Assembly: GCF_000016985.1 (NCBI RefSeq)
Contig: NC_009633.1
Span: 930,001 to 994,000 of the forward strand
Reading direction: 5' to 3'
Length of the DNA: 64,000 nt
Origin: Alkaliphilus metalliredigens QYMF
GTDB lineage: Bacteria > Bacillota > Clostridia > Peptostreptococcales > Natronincolaceae
In this document: positions 29,154-39,108 of the stretch, in pieces
Layout: each line of letters opens with the position of its first letter
Numbering within the stretch: the stretch's first letter is position 1
Position numbers and translations under genes: made by a program
The notes under the pieces: generated by a model
What the model saw: only the letters and a program-made list of their open reading frames with translations
What the model was told of the DNA's origin: nothing
Databases searched by the model: none

Positions 29154-30183
29154 GTTAACCTATGAAGAAGCCGGAGTCAATGTGCAAGAAGGACAAAGGG
29201 CTGTGAATCTAATGAAGGAATCAGTGAAAAGCACATTTACAAAGGGTGTGTTAGGAGACATCGGTGGTTTTGGAGGGCTCTTTGCCCTGGATCCAAGGGA
29301 GATGGAAAAACCCATTTTAGTTGCAGGGACCGATGGCGTTGGGACAAAGCTTAAGCTGGCCTTTATGATGAACCGACATGATACAATAGGAGAAGATTGT
29401 GTGGCCATGTGTGTAAATGATATTTTATGCCAAGGAGCCAAACCCCTCTTTTTTCTGGATTATATTGCAACAGGTAAACTCAAAGCGGAAGTGGTAGCAG
29501 AAATTGTACAAGGAATTGCCAATGGATGCAAGAAAGCAGGTTGTGCCCTAATTGGAGGAGAAACAGCAGAGATGCCAGGATTTTATCAAAAGGGTGAATA
29601 TGATGTGGCGGGATTTACTGTTGGAATGGTAGAGGAGAAAAACTTGATTACGGGAAAAGAAATTAGCCAGGGAGACATCATGATTGGGATTTCTTCTAGT
29701 GGTGTTCATAGCAACGGATTTTCATTGGTTAGGAAGCTCTTCTTTGAAGACAAACAATATTCAGTGGATCAATATGTGGATGGCCTAGGGGAAACATTAG
29801 GAGAGGCCCTTCTCAGACCAACTAAAATATATGTTAAACCGATTCTAGAGGTATTACAGCAGGAGAAAATCAAGGGAATGGTCCACGTCACTGGAGGCGG
29901 TTTTTATGAGAATATTCCCCGGATATTACCTGAAGGAATCGATGCCAATGTTCATTTAGATACATGGCAGGCACCTCCGATTTTTCAGTTTATTCAACAA
30001 GAAGGACAAATCGAGCAAGATGAAATGTTCTCTACATTTAATATGGGGATTGGCATGATAGTAGTGGTTGAAAGGTCTGCTGGGGAAAAGGTAGTGCAGT
30101 TATTACAAGAGTTAGGTGAAGAGGCATCCATCATTGGTGAAATGGTAAGGGGAAGCAAACAGGTGGTACTATGTCAAAAATAA
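29146..30183 (+). CDS. purM: Phosphoribosylformylglycinamidine cyclo-ligase (AIR synthetase)
   Basis: Closes FGAM to AIR. It is about 345 residues: LTYEEAGVNVQEGQRAV, GIGGFG-like DIGGFGGLFAL, GTDGVGTKLKLA, VNDILCQGAKPLFFLDY and GGETAEMPGFY. ATG 29146 is 8 nt from GGAAGG and overlaps the purF end by 8 nt; longer frames back to 29074 lie within purF and are unlikely. Its 3' end overlaps purN by 13 nt. Confidence 0.96.
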   Translation: MPKLTYEEAGVNVQEGQRAVNLMKESVKSTFTKGVLGDIGGFGGLFALDPREMEKPILVAGTDGVGTKLKLAFMMNRHDTIGEDCVAMCVNDILCQGAKPLFFLDYIATGKLKAEVVAEIVQGIANGCKKAGCALIGGETAEMPGFYQKGEYDVAGFTVGMVEEKNLITGKEISQGDIMIGISSSGVHSNGFSLVRKLFFEDKQYSVDQYVDGLGETLGEALLRPTKIYVKPILEVLQQEKIKGMVHVTGGGFYENIPRILPEGIDANVHLDTWQAPPIFQFIQQEGQIEQDEMFSTFNMGIGMIVVVERSAGEKVVQLLQELGEEASIIGEMVRGSKQVVLCQK

Positions 30184-30827
30184 AAATAGCAGTTCTGATC
30201 TCAGGTGGAGGAAGTAATCTTCAGGCCTTAATCGAAGCCAGTCAAAGCTGGGAAGATTTAGCTGAAATCACTTTAGTGGTTTCTAGTCAAGAAGATGCCT
30301 ATGGATTACAACGAGCTAGAAAATATAATATCCCCACCGTGGTTTTATCTAAAAAGAGATATGCTAGTGCAGAAGAACGTGAACAAAGACTTTTAGATTT
30401 ATTAGAAGAACATTCAATTGATCTAATGGTGTTAGCTGGGTATTTAGCCATGGTGCCTCGAAGGATTGTTGAGAGATATGAAAATCGTATGATGAATATT
30501 CACCCATCCCTACTGCCAAGCTTTTCTGGAAAAGGATATTATGGGATTAAAGTCCATGAAGAGGCATTGGATCGGGGAGTGAAAGTAACGGGAGCAACTG
30601 TTCACTTTGTCAATGAGATCACCGATGGAGGACCTATCATTTTACAGAAAACCATTGAAGTCAATTTTGAGGATGACGCATTGACCCTGCAAAAAAGGGT
30701 TTTAGAGATAGAGCATGAAATACTGCCTAAGGCCGTGAAGCTTTTTGCTGAAGGAAAAATTGAAGTGATCAATAATAAGGTAAAAATAAATGGTGAGGTG
30801 AAGCCAAATGAAACGTGTATTGATTAG
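30171..30827 (+). CDS. purN: Phosphoribosylglycinamide formyltransferase
   Basis: Transfers a formyl group from 10-formyl-THF to GAR. It is 218 residues with [43 protein letters not shown], the catalytic [24 protein letters not shown] and [17 protein letters not shown]. The start is within the end of purM and the end is within purH, so all three are translationally coupled. Confidence 0.96.
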
Positions 30828-32334
30828 TGTTTCTAATAAAGAGGGGATTATTCCCTTTGCAAGGAAGTTAGTCCACCTGGGAATTGAAATTATATCCACT
30901 GGTGGGACTGCTACGCTTTTAAGAGAAGCGGAAATTGATGTGATGGAGGTATCAGAGTTGACTGGATTTCCTGAATGCCTAGAGGGAAGAGTCAAAACCC
31001 TACATCCTGTGGTACATGGAGGGATTCTTGCTGATCGAAGTAAAGACAGTCATATGAAGACCTTAGAAGAATTGAAGATCAAGCCTATTGATTTAGTGGT
31101 CATTAATTTGTATCCATTTAAAGAAACCATTCAAAAGAAAAATGTGACATTAGAGGAAGCCATTGAAAATATCGACATTGGTGGTCCCACCATGCTACGT
31201 GCGGCTGCTAAAAACTATCGCCATGTGACGGTGATAACGAACCCGGAGGATTATCATGCCGTGTTAGAGGAGATTGAAGCAAAGGGAAATACTGAAGAAA
31301 CAACACGTTATGAACTAGCAAAAAAGGTGTTTCAGCATACAAGTCAGTATGACACACTGATTGCTGGTTATTTAGGTAAAGATGAACTGGTCTTTCCAGA
31401 ACAGTTAACTGTTACCTATGAAAAGGTACAAGATTTAAGATATGGTGAAAATCCTCATCAAAAAGGAGCCTTTTACAGGGAAATTGGATGTGAAGAAGGG
31501 ACCCTGGCCTCGGCAAAGCAACTACAGGGGAAGGAATTATCCTTTAATAACATCAATGATGCCAATGGTGCATTGGCTTTATTAAAGGAGTTCCAAGAGC
31601 CTACCGTGGTAGCCGTAAAGCATACAAATCCTTGTGGAGTGGCCTCGGCTAAAAATATTGACGAAGCATGGGACAAGGCCTATGCTGCAGACCCAACCTC
31701 AGTGTTTGGTGGTATTATTGCGGCAAATCAAGTCATTGACGCTGAAACCGCTACAAAGCTCCTTGAGGTCTTTTTAGAGGTGGTGATCGCCCCGGGTTAC
31801 ACACCTGAAGCCTTAGTATTATTCAAGCAAAAGAAGAATCTAAGGGTGTTGGAATTATCATCAATCCTAGCTGAACCTAAAGGACAGATGGATATGAAAA
31901 AGGTATTAGGCGGTCTACTGATACAAGAATACAATACAGGACTTATTGGTAATTTGAAGACTGTCACTGAGAAGGAGCCCACTACTGAAGAAATAGAGGA
32001 TTTACTCTTTGCTTATAAAGTTGTGAAGCACACGAAGTCAAATGGGATTGTTGTGGTAAGGAATCAACAAACCCTGGCCATTGGACCAGGGCAAACCAGC
32101 CGTATTTGGGCATTGGAAAATGCCATTGGAAATTGTATTCATCCATTAGAAGGCAGCGTATTGGCCTCGGATGCTTTCTTTCCTTTTAAGGATTGTGTAG
32201 AAGTCGGGGCAAAGGCCGGTATCAAGAGTATCATTCAGCCAGGAGGTTCCATGAGGGATCAAGAGTCTATAGACGCTTGTAATGAACGTGGGATGGCTAT
32301 GGTATTTGCGGGAGTGAGGCATTTTAAACACTAG
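30808..32334 (+). CDS. purH: Bifunctional AICAR formyltransferase / IMP cyclohydrolase
   Basis: Carries out the last two steps to IMP. It is 508 residues: N-terminal cyclohydrolase (MGS-like) domain with [13 protein letters not shown] and [17 protein letters not shown], then the formyltransferase domain with [31 protein letters not shown], and [30 protein letters not shown] precedes the start. A 93-nt gap follows before purD. Confidence 0.97.
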
Positions 32335-32427
32335 ATAGATCGTTTGCTTAATGATTTAATAAAAAATGCACAGGCTAGGGTTTCGCCTATGAATAACGCC
32401 AATAGATTGTGAAGGAGATGTTGATTA

Positions 32428-33687
32428 ATGAAGGTTTTAGTGATTGGTAATGGGGGACGTGAGCATGCAATTATCTGGAAGCTCAACCAAAGTCCTGATG
32501 TAAAGGAAATATTCTGTGCCCCAGGCAATCCTGGGATCGGTAAAATTGCAAAAAATGTTGATATTGATCCTGATGATATACAGAAACTCGTCGAATTTTC
32601 CCGGGAAATAAATATTGATTTAACAATTGTGGGACCAGAAGCACCTTTGGTGGAAGGAATAGTGGAAGTCTTTCAAGAATCAGGTTTAAAAATCATTGGT
32701 CCCAGTAGTCATGCAGCTCAGTTGGAGGGAAGTAAATCCTTTGCAAAGGCGTTTCTCAAAAAGTATAAAATTCCTACGGCACTGTCCCATGAGGTGACTG
32801 ATCTTGCGGAAGGGAAAAGTATATTATCTAACTACACATTTCCTGTTGTCATTAAAGCAGATGGATTGGCCGGGGGTAAGGGTGTGTTCATTTGCCAAAG
32901 TGAAGGTGAAGCCATAGAACAGCTACGGTTGTTGCTAGAAGAGAACGTGTTAGGGAAAGCGGGGCAAAGGGTTGTTATCGAAGAGTTTTTGGAAGGAATA
33001 GAAGTCTCTATTCTATGCTTTGTAGATGGGAAAACCATTAAGCCAATGATTAGCAGCCAGGATCATAAACAGATTTTTGAAGGTAATCGAGGACCTAATA
33101 CCGGTGGTATGGGGACTTGTGCACCTAATCTACTCTATACAGAAGAAATTGCCAAAAGGGTAGAAAAAGAAATCTTGATGCCAACACTAGGAGGAATTCA
33201 AGCAGAGGAGATGGATTATCGGGGGATTATATTTGTGGGGATCATGCTCACAAATGAGGGACCAAAGGTGTTGGAATATAATGTGCGCTTTGGTGATCCT
33301 GAAACCCAAGTCGTCTTACCCTGTCTGAAGACGGATTTATTAAGCATATTTTTGCATGTGGAGTCTGGGCGGTTGGGAGAGCTGGAAATACAGTGGCAGG
33401 ATGCCTATGCTCTCTGTGTTGTTTTAGCTTCAAAGGGCTATCCTGAGGACTATGAAAAGAACAAAGAAATCACAGGAATAGAAAAAATAGAAGATGAGAT
33501 ACTACTTTTTCACAGTGGAACTGTGGAAAGAGAAGGAAAGCTATACACCAATGGGGGACGTGTACTAGGTGTCACAGTGGTGGCGGAGAACCAGAAGGTT
33601 GCACAAAAGAAAGTGTATGAAAATATTGATAAAATTCACTACCATGGCAAGACATATCGTCGTGATATAGGACAAGTCATATTGTAG
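32428..33687 (+). CDS. purD: Phosphoribosylamine-glycine ligase
   Basis: ATP-grasp enzyme making GAR. It is 419 residues: VLVIGNGGREHAIIWKL, VVIKADGLAGGKGVFIC, GNRGPNTGGMGTCAPN and LEYNVRFGDPETQVVLPCLKTDL are all diagnostic. GAAGGAG precedes ATG 32428. It is the last gene of the operon; the hairpin 33711-33743 follows. Confidence 0.97.
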   Translation: MKVLVIGNGGREHAIIWKLNQSPDVKEIFCAPGNPGIGKIAKNVDIDPDDIQKLVEFSREINIDLTIVGPEAPLVEGIVEVFQESGLKIIGPSSHAAQLEGSKSFAKAFLKKYKIPTALSHEVTDLAEGKSILSNYTFPVVIKADGLAGGKGVFICQSEGEAIEQLRLLLEENVLGKAGQRVVIEEFLEGIEVSILCFVDGKTIKPMISSQDHKQIFEGNRGPNTGGMGTCAPNLLYTEEIAKRVEKEILMPTLGGIQAEEMDYRGIIFVGIMLTNEGPKVLEYNVRFGDPETQVVLPCLKTDLLSIFLHVESGRLGELEIQWQDAYALCVVLASKGYPEDYEKNKEITGIEKIEDEILLFHSGTVEREGKLYTNGGRVLGVTVVAENQKVAQKKVYENIDKIHYHGKTYRRDIGQVIL

Positions 33688-33710
33688 TTTGAATCATAAT
33701 AGTATAAAAC

Positions 33711-33743
33711 AAAGTAGGGGTGATCTGAGGTCTCCCCTACTTT
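33711..33743. terminator. Bidirectional terminator between purD and the flavoprotein gene
   Basis: AAAGTAGGGG and CCCCTACTTT form a 10-bp stem with a 13-nt loop. On the reverse strand it is followed by TGTTTTAT. It overlaps the 3' end of the reverse-strand gene. Confidence 0.75.
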
Positions 33744-34840
33744 GGTGTTGTCAGCCGAATCCAAGGCTTTAGTATGGTACTCAGATGCTGTAGAAGGTTA
33801 ATTTGGGTTGTAAAGAGTTTATTGCCTAATTGATTATTTAGGGCACCCACAAAGTAATCATAATCTTGGTTGCTCATCTTTTCTAATGCTCTCCGCAATA
33901 CCAGGGAACTTTCATAGCTTTTTATCAGATGATGTGACAGCTTTTCATATTGTCCCATACCTGCTAAATCCTGGGCTGCATAGATACCGGTTAAAAGAGA
34001 AGAAAACTGACCAAACCCTAAAAATGGCATCAAGGAACAAAAACAGTTTCCTGTAAAAAAGGTATTGCCAATCCGCCCATGCTCACTACGGCCAATAATA
34101 TAATTTGTCACGTTGAATTCATCCACGGGTGTAAGGGATGAAAATCCCTCCTTTTGTAGTAGTTTCTGGAACCTCTCCCATAACTGGTCTAAGTCTTGTA
34201 CTTCGTTTTCTGGGTAGTTAGGGAAGGCAATGGTTGCATTGGCTTCCTCATGGGACAATGGAATCAGATAGGCATATCCCTTAGGAGCAACATCGTGATT
34301 TAACCAAGCATACACTGTGTTGACGTCAAAGGAGCCCCGGTAGATGGAACCCTTTAAACGGACAGTTAAGTCCTGGCGGTAATTCCCTAGTTTCATGGGA
34401 TAGGAACCATCCCCAGGAGACATGATCACATGTGAATATGTAGCAAGTAGATCCTCATAGGTAGAATCTGAATTAAAAAAGAAATTTGAAGTGACTTGTT
34501 TAGATAATTGTGATTCCCAGGCTAAGGGATGACGACCCCGAATAGATGAAAAACCAAGATTACCTTCTATTGTGGCGCGACTTTTTTCTGAAATTAAAAC
34601 AAGTTTTTTAATATTGGCAGTAGGTTGTAGGAAAACATGATGTTTTTCTGATAGATAGGCAACCGAATCTTGAATGGGACGGTTAAGAATATCCAATACA
34701 ATTTCACCATTAATAAAACGGTCACCAACACATCTGCGATTTTCATAAATATCCGGATAGATGCCATGCTGTTCTAACGTGATGGCACAGCTTAAGCCTG
34801 ATAAACCAGCCCCCATAATAGCAACCTTCAAAGAACTCAC
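33737..34840 (-). CDS. FAD-dependent oxidoreductase (geranylgeranyl-reductase/monooxygenase-like)
   Basis: Flavoprotein of 367 residues opening with the dinucleotide-binding motif VAIMGAGLSGLSCAITLEQHG and ENRRCVGDRF. A GD motif near residue 275 lies in GRIGNTFFTGNCFCSLMPFLGFG, where the family usually has GDAA; here it reads GN, so FAD contact may differ. The fold resembles geranylgeranyl reductase-type enzymes. Substrate unknown. It follows a small gene by 12 nt on the same strand and likely shares its transcript. Confidence 0.75.
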   Translation of the reverse strand: MSSLKVAIMGAGLSGLSCAITLEQHGIYPDIYENRRCVGDRFINGEIVLDILNRPIQDSVAYLSEKHHVFLQPTANIKKLVLISEKSRATIEGNLGFSSIRGRHPLAWESQLSKQVTSNFFFNSDSTYEDLLATYSHVIMSPGDGSYPMKLGNYRQDLTVRLKGSIYRGSFDVNTVYAWLNHDVAPKGYAYLIPLSHEEANATIAFPNYPENEVQDLDQLWERFQKLLQKEGFSSLTPVDEFNVTNYIIGRSEHGRIGNTFFTGNCFCSLMPFLGFGQFSSLLTGIYAAQDLAGMGQYEKLSHHLIKSYESSLVLRRALEKMSNQDYDYFVGALNNQLGNKLFTTQINLLQHLSTILKPWIRLTTPK

Positions 34841-34852
34841 CTCATTTATAAG

Positions 34853-35086
34853 TTATTCAAATTTCTTAGTCGTATTGTCGACATTTGTTGTGTCTTGTCC
34901 TAAAATATGGGGTAACTCATCTCCATAGAATAAACTACTATCAAAATAATCCACATTACGAATCATGTCTAATGGCATCACATAACCCAGCTGATGATTT
35001 TCAGTTATTTTATATTTTTTTCCTAAATAACTGGCATCTAGTTTTAGCTTGAAATTTTTGAATCGGTCTCTATTATGATGTTTCAA
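34853..35086 (-). CDS. Hypothetical 77-residue protein
   Basis: Not recognised. The sequence is hydrophilic with Tyr/Asp-rich stretches (YLGKKYKITENHQLGYVMPLDMIRNVDYF, read as several short segments) and no Cys. GGAGG precedes the start on the reverse strand. It immediately precedes the flavoprotein gene, so the two probably act together. Confidence 0.65.
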   Translation of the reverse strand: MKHHNRDRFKNFKLKLDASYLGKKYKITENHQLGYVMPLDMIRNVDYFDSSLFYGDELPHILGQDTTNVDNTTKKFE

Positions 35087-35393
35087 TTTTTTACCTCCTC
35101 ACGATTAATATGATATTGAGATATAGTCCTTCTATCAGTATGTGTTAATAGAGAAAAATTACAGAATGAAATGATATCCTAATTTACCTTGTTTATGAAA
35201 TGTTAACAAAGAGAAAAAAGCGACAATCTAAAAATGATATAAGATTTTAAAGGATAATGTGATTTAATGGAGAACTAATTCAATATAGCAATTCAATCAT
35301 TGAAGTAAAATTGATCATAATTTAAGGGAAAGTCAAAGGACTTCCCTTGAGTTAAGTCGGGTTTTCACTTCAAATCAGATAGGAGTGAACAAC
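35087..35393. other. Divergent intergenic region
   Basis: About 307 bp between divergently transcribed genes, very AT-rich, expected to hold both promoters. Near its right end AAGGGAAAGTC...GGACTTCCCTT (35320-35347) forms an imperfect hairpin before the MCP-fusion gene; it could be a leader attenuator. No gene seen. Confidence 0.45.
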
Positions 35394-36191
35394 ATGAAAA
35401 TTGGTATTATCGGTGCAGGAGCAGGGGGAACTTCGATTTTCAAGTCTTTAAATAAGCTAGAGAAAATAAAGGTCGTGGGGATTGCGGATATTAATGTGGA
35501 TGCGCCAGGGATGAAATTAGCACAAGAGCTAGGGATATACCATAGTACAAGTATTGAAGCATTACTACAAAAAGAAATGGATTTACTTATTGAGGTGACT
35601 GGAGTACCCGCGGTTCAAGTGCAAGTAGACCGTCACAATATTAATGGAGCTAGGGTAGTAGCTAGTGATGTGGCGCAATTAATGATGCTTTTAGTGGAGA
35701 CAGAAGAGGGATTAACGGAGCAGTTGGAGAATCAACTAAAGGAAATTAATCACTTAAGCCATGTGACACAAAAAGGGGTTGCTAAAATGCAAGACAGCAT
35801 TGATAATACCACTAATTTAAGTGCTGTGCTTGATACCTTTGCTCAAAATACCATTGAACATGTAAAGGAAACTGACCAAATCATTCGATTTATTGAAAAA
35901 ATCACACAGCAAACTAACATCCTCGGGTTAAATGCTTCTATTGAAGCTGCTAGAGCTGGAGATCAAGGAAAAGGATTTGCCGTGGTGGCCAAGGAAGTTC
36001 AAAAGCTTGCCAATAACAGTCAGGAATTTACACAAAAGATTGGAAGTATTTTAAATAAAATTAAGGAAGAGGTATTTGCTGTTTCTACTGAAATTGAATC
36101 TTTACATCATGTTGCCCAAGAGCAAAAACAAGTAGGAGAAGATTTAGCAACGGCAATTGATAGCCTATCTAATAATATTAAAAATAATTAA
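35394..36191 (+). CDS. Soluble Rossmann (NAD-binding-like) / methyl-accepting chemotaxis fusion protein
   Basis: Cytoplasmic signalling protein of 265 residues with no membrane span. Residues 1-105 form a Gfo/Idh- or homoserine-dehydrogenase-like nucleotide-binding domain: [39 protein letters not shown] and LLIEVTGVP. The rest is a short MCP signalling hairpin with tip [31 protein letters not shown], then a coiled coil to the end. ATG 35394 is 8 nt after AGGAG; GTG 35385 abuts it. It probably couples a small-molecule or NAD(P) state to CheA/CheW. Ligand unknown. Confidence 0.8.
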   Translation: MKIGIIGAGAGGTSIFKSLNKLEKIKVVGIADINVDAPGMKLAQELGIYHSTSIEALLQKEMDLLIEVTGVPAVQVQVDRHNINGARVVASDVAQLMMLLVETEEGLTEQLENQLKEINHLSHVTQKGVAKMQDSIDNTTNLSAVLDTFAQNTIEHVKETDQIIRFIEKITQQTNILGLNASIEAARAGDQGKGFAVVAKEVQKLANNSQEFTQKIGSILNKIKEEVFAVSTEIESLHHVAQEQKQVGEDLATAIDSLSNNIKNN

Positions 36192-36205
36192 AGCTGTTAT
36201 TATAT

Positions 36206-36250
36206 AAAAAGAGGCAGGGGATGATTGAACACCCACTACCTCTTTTATTT
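36206..36250 (+). terminator. Terminator after MCP-fusion gene
   Basis: AAAAGAGG...CCTCTTTT outer stem with imperfect inner pairing (CAGGGG/CCCACT), then ATTTAA. Confidence 0.65.
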
Positions 36251-36400
36251 AAGCACTTGAAATTTTTAATACAGAATAGTTAAAGATTTTAGTTCTTTTC
36301 TATAATTCCCACTCCAACTGATTAGGTATAGGTGAATCTTAATATAATTAACAATTCCTAAGATATTCGAGGGTTTGAGTTAGAGTAAACAAAGTAAAGG

Positions 36401-37231
36401 TTAAAAAGCGGGCACAATAGCACCTTTATACTCACTCTGGATAAAATCTCTAACAGCAGAGCTGGTGAGTACTTCAACCAATTTCTGGATTTTTTCTTCT
36501 GATTCATTTCCAGGAACAATAGTTACAATATTGGCGTAGGGTGAATTTGAATCCTCCAAAAGCAAGGAATCATTTACAGGATTTAAGGATGCTTCTAAGG
36601 CATAGTTAGTGTTAATAATAGCAGCATCAACATCATCTAAAGAACGAGGGATTTGTGGCGCTTCAAGGGCAATGAATTTAAAGTTTTTAGGGTTTTCACT
36701 AATGTCATGTTCTGTAGCTAATAAATCTGTGTCATCATCTAATTGAATGACTCCATAATTAGCTAACAATAAAAGTGCTCTCCCGCCATTGGTTGGATCA
36801 TTAGGAATTGCAATGGTAGCGCCATCTTGCAATGCTTCTAGGGAATCTACTTTTTTAGAATATAATCCTAAAGGTTCCACATGGGTTTTTGCAACATCCT
36901 TTAGTTGAATATTGTTATTCTCAGCAAATGTCTCCATATAAGGAACATGCTGAAAAAAGTTGGCGTCAATTTCGCCATCGTGTAAAGCTAAATTAGGTGT
37001 TGTGTAGTCTGTAAACTCAACAATTTCTAAGTCGACGCCCATATCTAATAGAATAGGCTTAATAAAATTTAAAATTTCAGAATGGGGGACAGGTGTGGCA
37101 CCAACCCTTAACTTGACAGTCTCAGGAGCCTCATCTGTTGAGACAACCTCATCCTTTGCCTTTGTGGTGCATCCAACAATCAACGTAATAAGTAATAGAC
37201 CAATAATTGATAAAAATAAACGTTTTTTCAT
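36401..37231 (-). CDS. metQ: Methionine ABC importer substrate-binding lipoprotein
   Basis: Binds D/L-methionine at the outer face. It is 276 residues from the ATG at 37231, placed after AGGAGG; a longer frame from 37285 overlaps metI. Lipobox LIVGC ends the signal peptide (Cys about 21). Then LRVGATPVPHSEILNFIKP, PNLALHDGEIDANFFQHVPYMETF and TIAIPNDPTNGGRALLLL are typical NlpA/MetQ motifs. It is the last gene of the SAM-riboswitch operon metN-metI-metQ. Confidence 0.93.
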   Translation of the reverse strand: MKKRLFLSIIGLLLITLIVGCTTKAKDEVVSTDEAPETVKLRVGATPVPHSEILNFIKPILLDMGVDLEIVEFTDYTTPNLALHDGEIDANFFQHVPYMETFAENNNIQLKDVAKTHVEPLGLYSKKVDSLEALQDGATIAIPNDPTNGGRALLLLANYGVIQLDDDTDLLATEHDISENPKNFKFIALEAPQIPRSLDDVDAAIINTNYALEASLNPVNDSLLLEDSNSPYANIVTIVPGNESEEKIQKLVEVLTSSAVRDFIQSEYKGAIVPAF

Positions 37232-37235
37232 TTCA

Positions 37236-37886
37236 CTACCTCCTAGATAAATTTTTGGAATAATAATTTCCTGTAATTTGTACAATTTGAACTAGTAAAA
37301 TAAGCAGAACCACTGTCCAGATCATTACTTCTTTATTATAACGATGAAAACCATAACGAATGGCTAAATCACCTAATCCCCCCCCTCCAACAGCACCTGC
37401 CATGGCAGAATAACCGATGACGTTCACAATCGTAATTGTAATTCCTAAAACAATAGAAGGCATGCTCTCGGGGATGAGTACTTTATAAATGATTTGGAAT
37501 GTACTGGCTCCCATTGCTTGAGAAGCTTCAATCACTCCTTTATCAACCTCCAACAAAGCATTTTCAATAACCCTTGAAAAAAATGGAATGGTTGCGATAG
37601 TTAAGGGAACAACGGTAGCAGTGGTACCAATGGAAGTTCCGATTAACAAACGTGTAAAGGGAATCAGGGCAATCATTAAAATAATATAGGGAAAGGAGCG
37701 TCCCATGTTAACAATATAGGATAAAACTTGATGAATCCCAATATTCTCCATAATATGTCCTCTCCTTGTGACAACAAGTAAAATGCCTAAAGGTGTACCA
37801 ACTAAAACGGCAAATAATGTTGACAGGGAAACCATATATAAAGTTTGATGGATTGCAGGAATGAGTAGCATGATTAATCTTTCCAT
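37236..37886 (-). CDS. metI: Methionine ABC importer permease
   Basis: Membrane subunit, 216 residues with five to six spans. The MetI-type EAA loop is VIEASQAMGASTFQIIYKVLIPESMPSI near residue 125. The C-terminal MAGAVGGGGLGDLAIRYGFHRY is the family hallmark. Its start overlaps the metN stop by one base and its stop is 4 nt before metQ, so the operon is fully coupled. Confidence 0.94.
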   Translation of the reverse strand: MERLIMLLIPAIHQTLYMVSLSTLFAVLVGTPLGILLVVTRRGHIMENIGIHQVLSYIVNMGRSFPYIILMIALIPFTRLLIGTSIGTTATVVPLTIATIPFFSRVIENALLEVDKGVIEASQAMGASTFQIIYKVLIPESMPSIVLGITITIVNVIGYSAMAGAVGGGGLGDLAIRYGFHRYNKEVMIWTVVLLILLVQIVQITGNYYSKNLSRR

Positions 37887-38683
37887 TATAAATTCCCCAC
37901 CTTTACATTGCTAAAAAAGTCTAAAGGGATTGATTGATCCCTTTGTGAAGAACGACTCCCAAGTAATAAGTTTGTGTACGGATGCCTTGGGTCATTAAAA
38001 ACTTTTGTGACAAGTCCTGTTTCAACAATCTCGCCATCCTTTAGAACAGCCACACGATGACATACCTGTTTGATGACCTCCATTTCATGTGTAATCAATA
38101 CAATGGTAATGTTTAGCTTTTCGTTGATTTCCTGCAGGAGATTTAGAATACTCCTACTTGTGATCGGATCTAGGGCAGAGGTGGCCTCATCACTTAATAA
38201 TATCTTAGGATTAGTTGCTAGGGCCCTGGCGATGGCAACCCGTTGACGTTGACCACCACTTAGTTGTGATGGATAATGCTTGGCTTTATCTTCTAACCCC
38301 ACTAAGCAAAGTAAGTGTCCCACCCTTTCCTTGATATCAGATTTTTTCATGCCTATGAGCTCAAGGGGGTAAGCAATATTTTGAAATACGTTGCGGCTAC
38401 TGAGTAGATGATAATTTTGAAAAATCATACCAATGTTTTTACGTACATTTCTTAGTTGGGTAGAAGTAAGTTTCGTTAATTCAATGTGATCGATAGATAC
38501 TTCTCCGACAGTTGGCCTTTCGAGTAGATTGATGCAGCGTATGAGGGTTGATTTACCTGCTCCACTCAAACCAACGATACCAAATATATCTCCCTTCTCA
38601 ACGGTAAAATTAATATCCTTCAATGCTTGTACATTACCTTCTTTAGATTCGTAAAGCTTACTTAAGTTACTTAACTGAATCAT
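37886..38683 (-). CDS. metN: Methionine ABC importer ATPase, lacking the C-terminal NIL domain
   Basis: ATPase energising methionine uptake. Walker A GLSGAGKSTLIRC, Q-loop, signature LSGGQRQRVAIARAL, Walker B ILLSDEATSALDP and H-loop THEMEVIKQV are intact. At 265 residues it ends soon after HPYTNLLLG, whereas full-length MetN (about 340) carries a NIL/ACT-like domain that binds methionine and blocks transport. The overlap with metI shows no frameshift remnant, so the short form is genuine. Feedback would then rest on the SAM riboswitch. Confidence 0.93.
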   Translation of the reverse strand: MIQLSNLSKLYESKEGNVQALKDINFTVEKGDIFGIVGLSGAGKSTLIRCINLLERPTVGEVSIDHIELTKLTSTQLRNVRKNIGMIFQNYHLLSSRNVFQNIAYPLELIGMKKSDIKERVGHLLCLVGLEDKAKHYPSQLSGGQRQRVAIARALATNPKILLSDEATSALDPITSRSILNLLQEINEKLNITIVLITHEMEVIKQVCHRVAVLKDGEIVETGLVTKVFNDPRHPYTNLLLGSRSSQRDQSIPLDFFSNVKVGNL

Positions 38684-38780
38684 TCAATCACCTCGCTAAA
38701 GTTTTAATTTCATAAAGCAAAAAGAGTAGAACCGTGTGCATAGTAGAACTTTTACTCATATAGCAAAAGAGTATTTTTGC

Positions 38781-38811
38781 AATAAAAAAGCCACTTTCGC
38801 ATGAAAGAGGC
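38781..38811 (-). terminator. SAM riboswitch terminator before metN
   Basis: On the reverse strand GCCTCTTTC-ATGC-GAAAGTGGC followed by TTTTTTATT, about 100 nt before metN. Confidence 0.9.
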
Positions 38812-38837
38812 ACCATTAAAAAATAGAGTAATGTCCT

Positions 38838-38950
38838 CTCTCATCTTTCAACACATAAGTGTTGTTGGAATTAGCACCTTCGAATTGCAAAAACAATTCG
38901 TGGTTGCCGGGTTTCATCGGGCCAGTCCCTCCACCTCTCTTGATAAGAGT
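38838..38950 (-). promoter_or_regulatory. SAM-I (S-box) riboswitch controlling metNIQ
   Basis: Reverse strand reads CTCTTATCAAGAGAGGTGG, AGGGACTGGCCCGATGAAAC, CCGGCAACC, a variable P3 hairpin (GAATTG/CAATTC), GGTGCTAATTCC and the closing GATGAGAG that pairs with CTCTTATC. These are the conserved S-box core blocks. With the terminator at 38781-38811 it represses methionine uptake when SAM is high. Confidence 0.97.
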
Positions 38951-39108
38951 ATAAATCGATATTCAATTTAAAAACAACTATAATATAATTTTCATAGTAT
39001 GTCAACAAAAATAATAAAAAAGTTTAAAGTAATAAAATCAAAAGAGAAAAGGATTCCCTGGAATAAAGTAGAATAATTAAAGTAATCTATAAATTTGAGG
39101 TGAATAGT

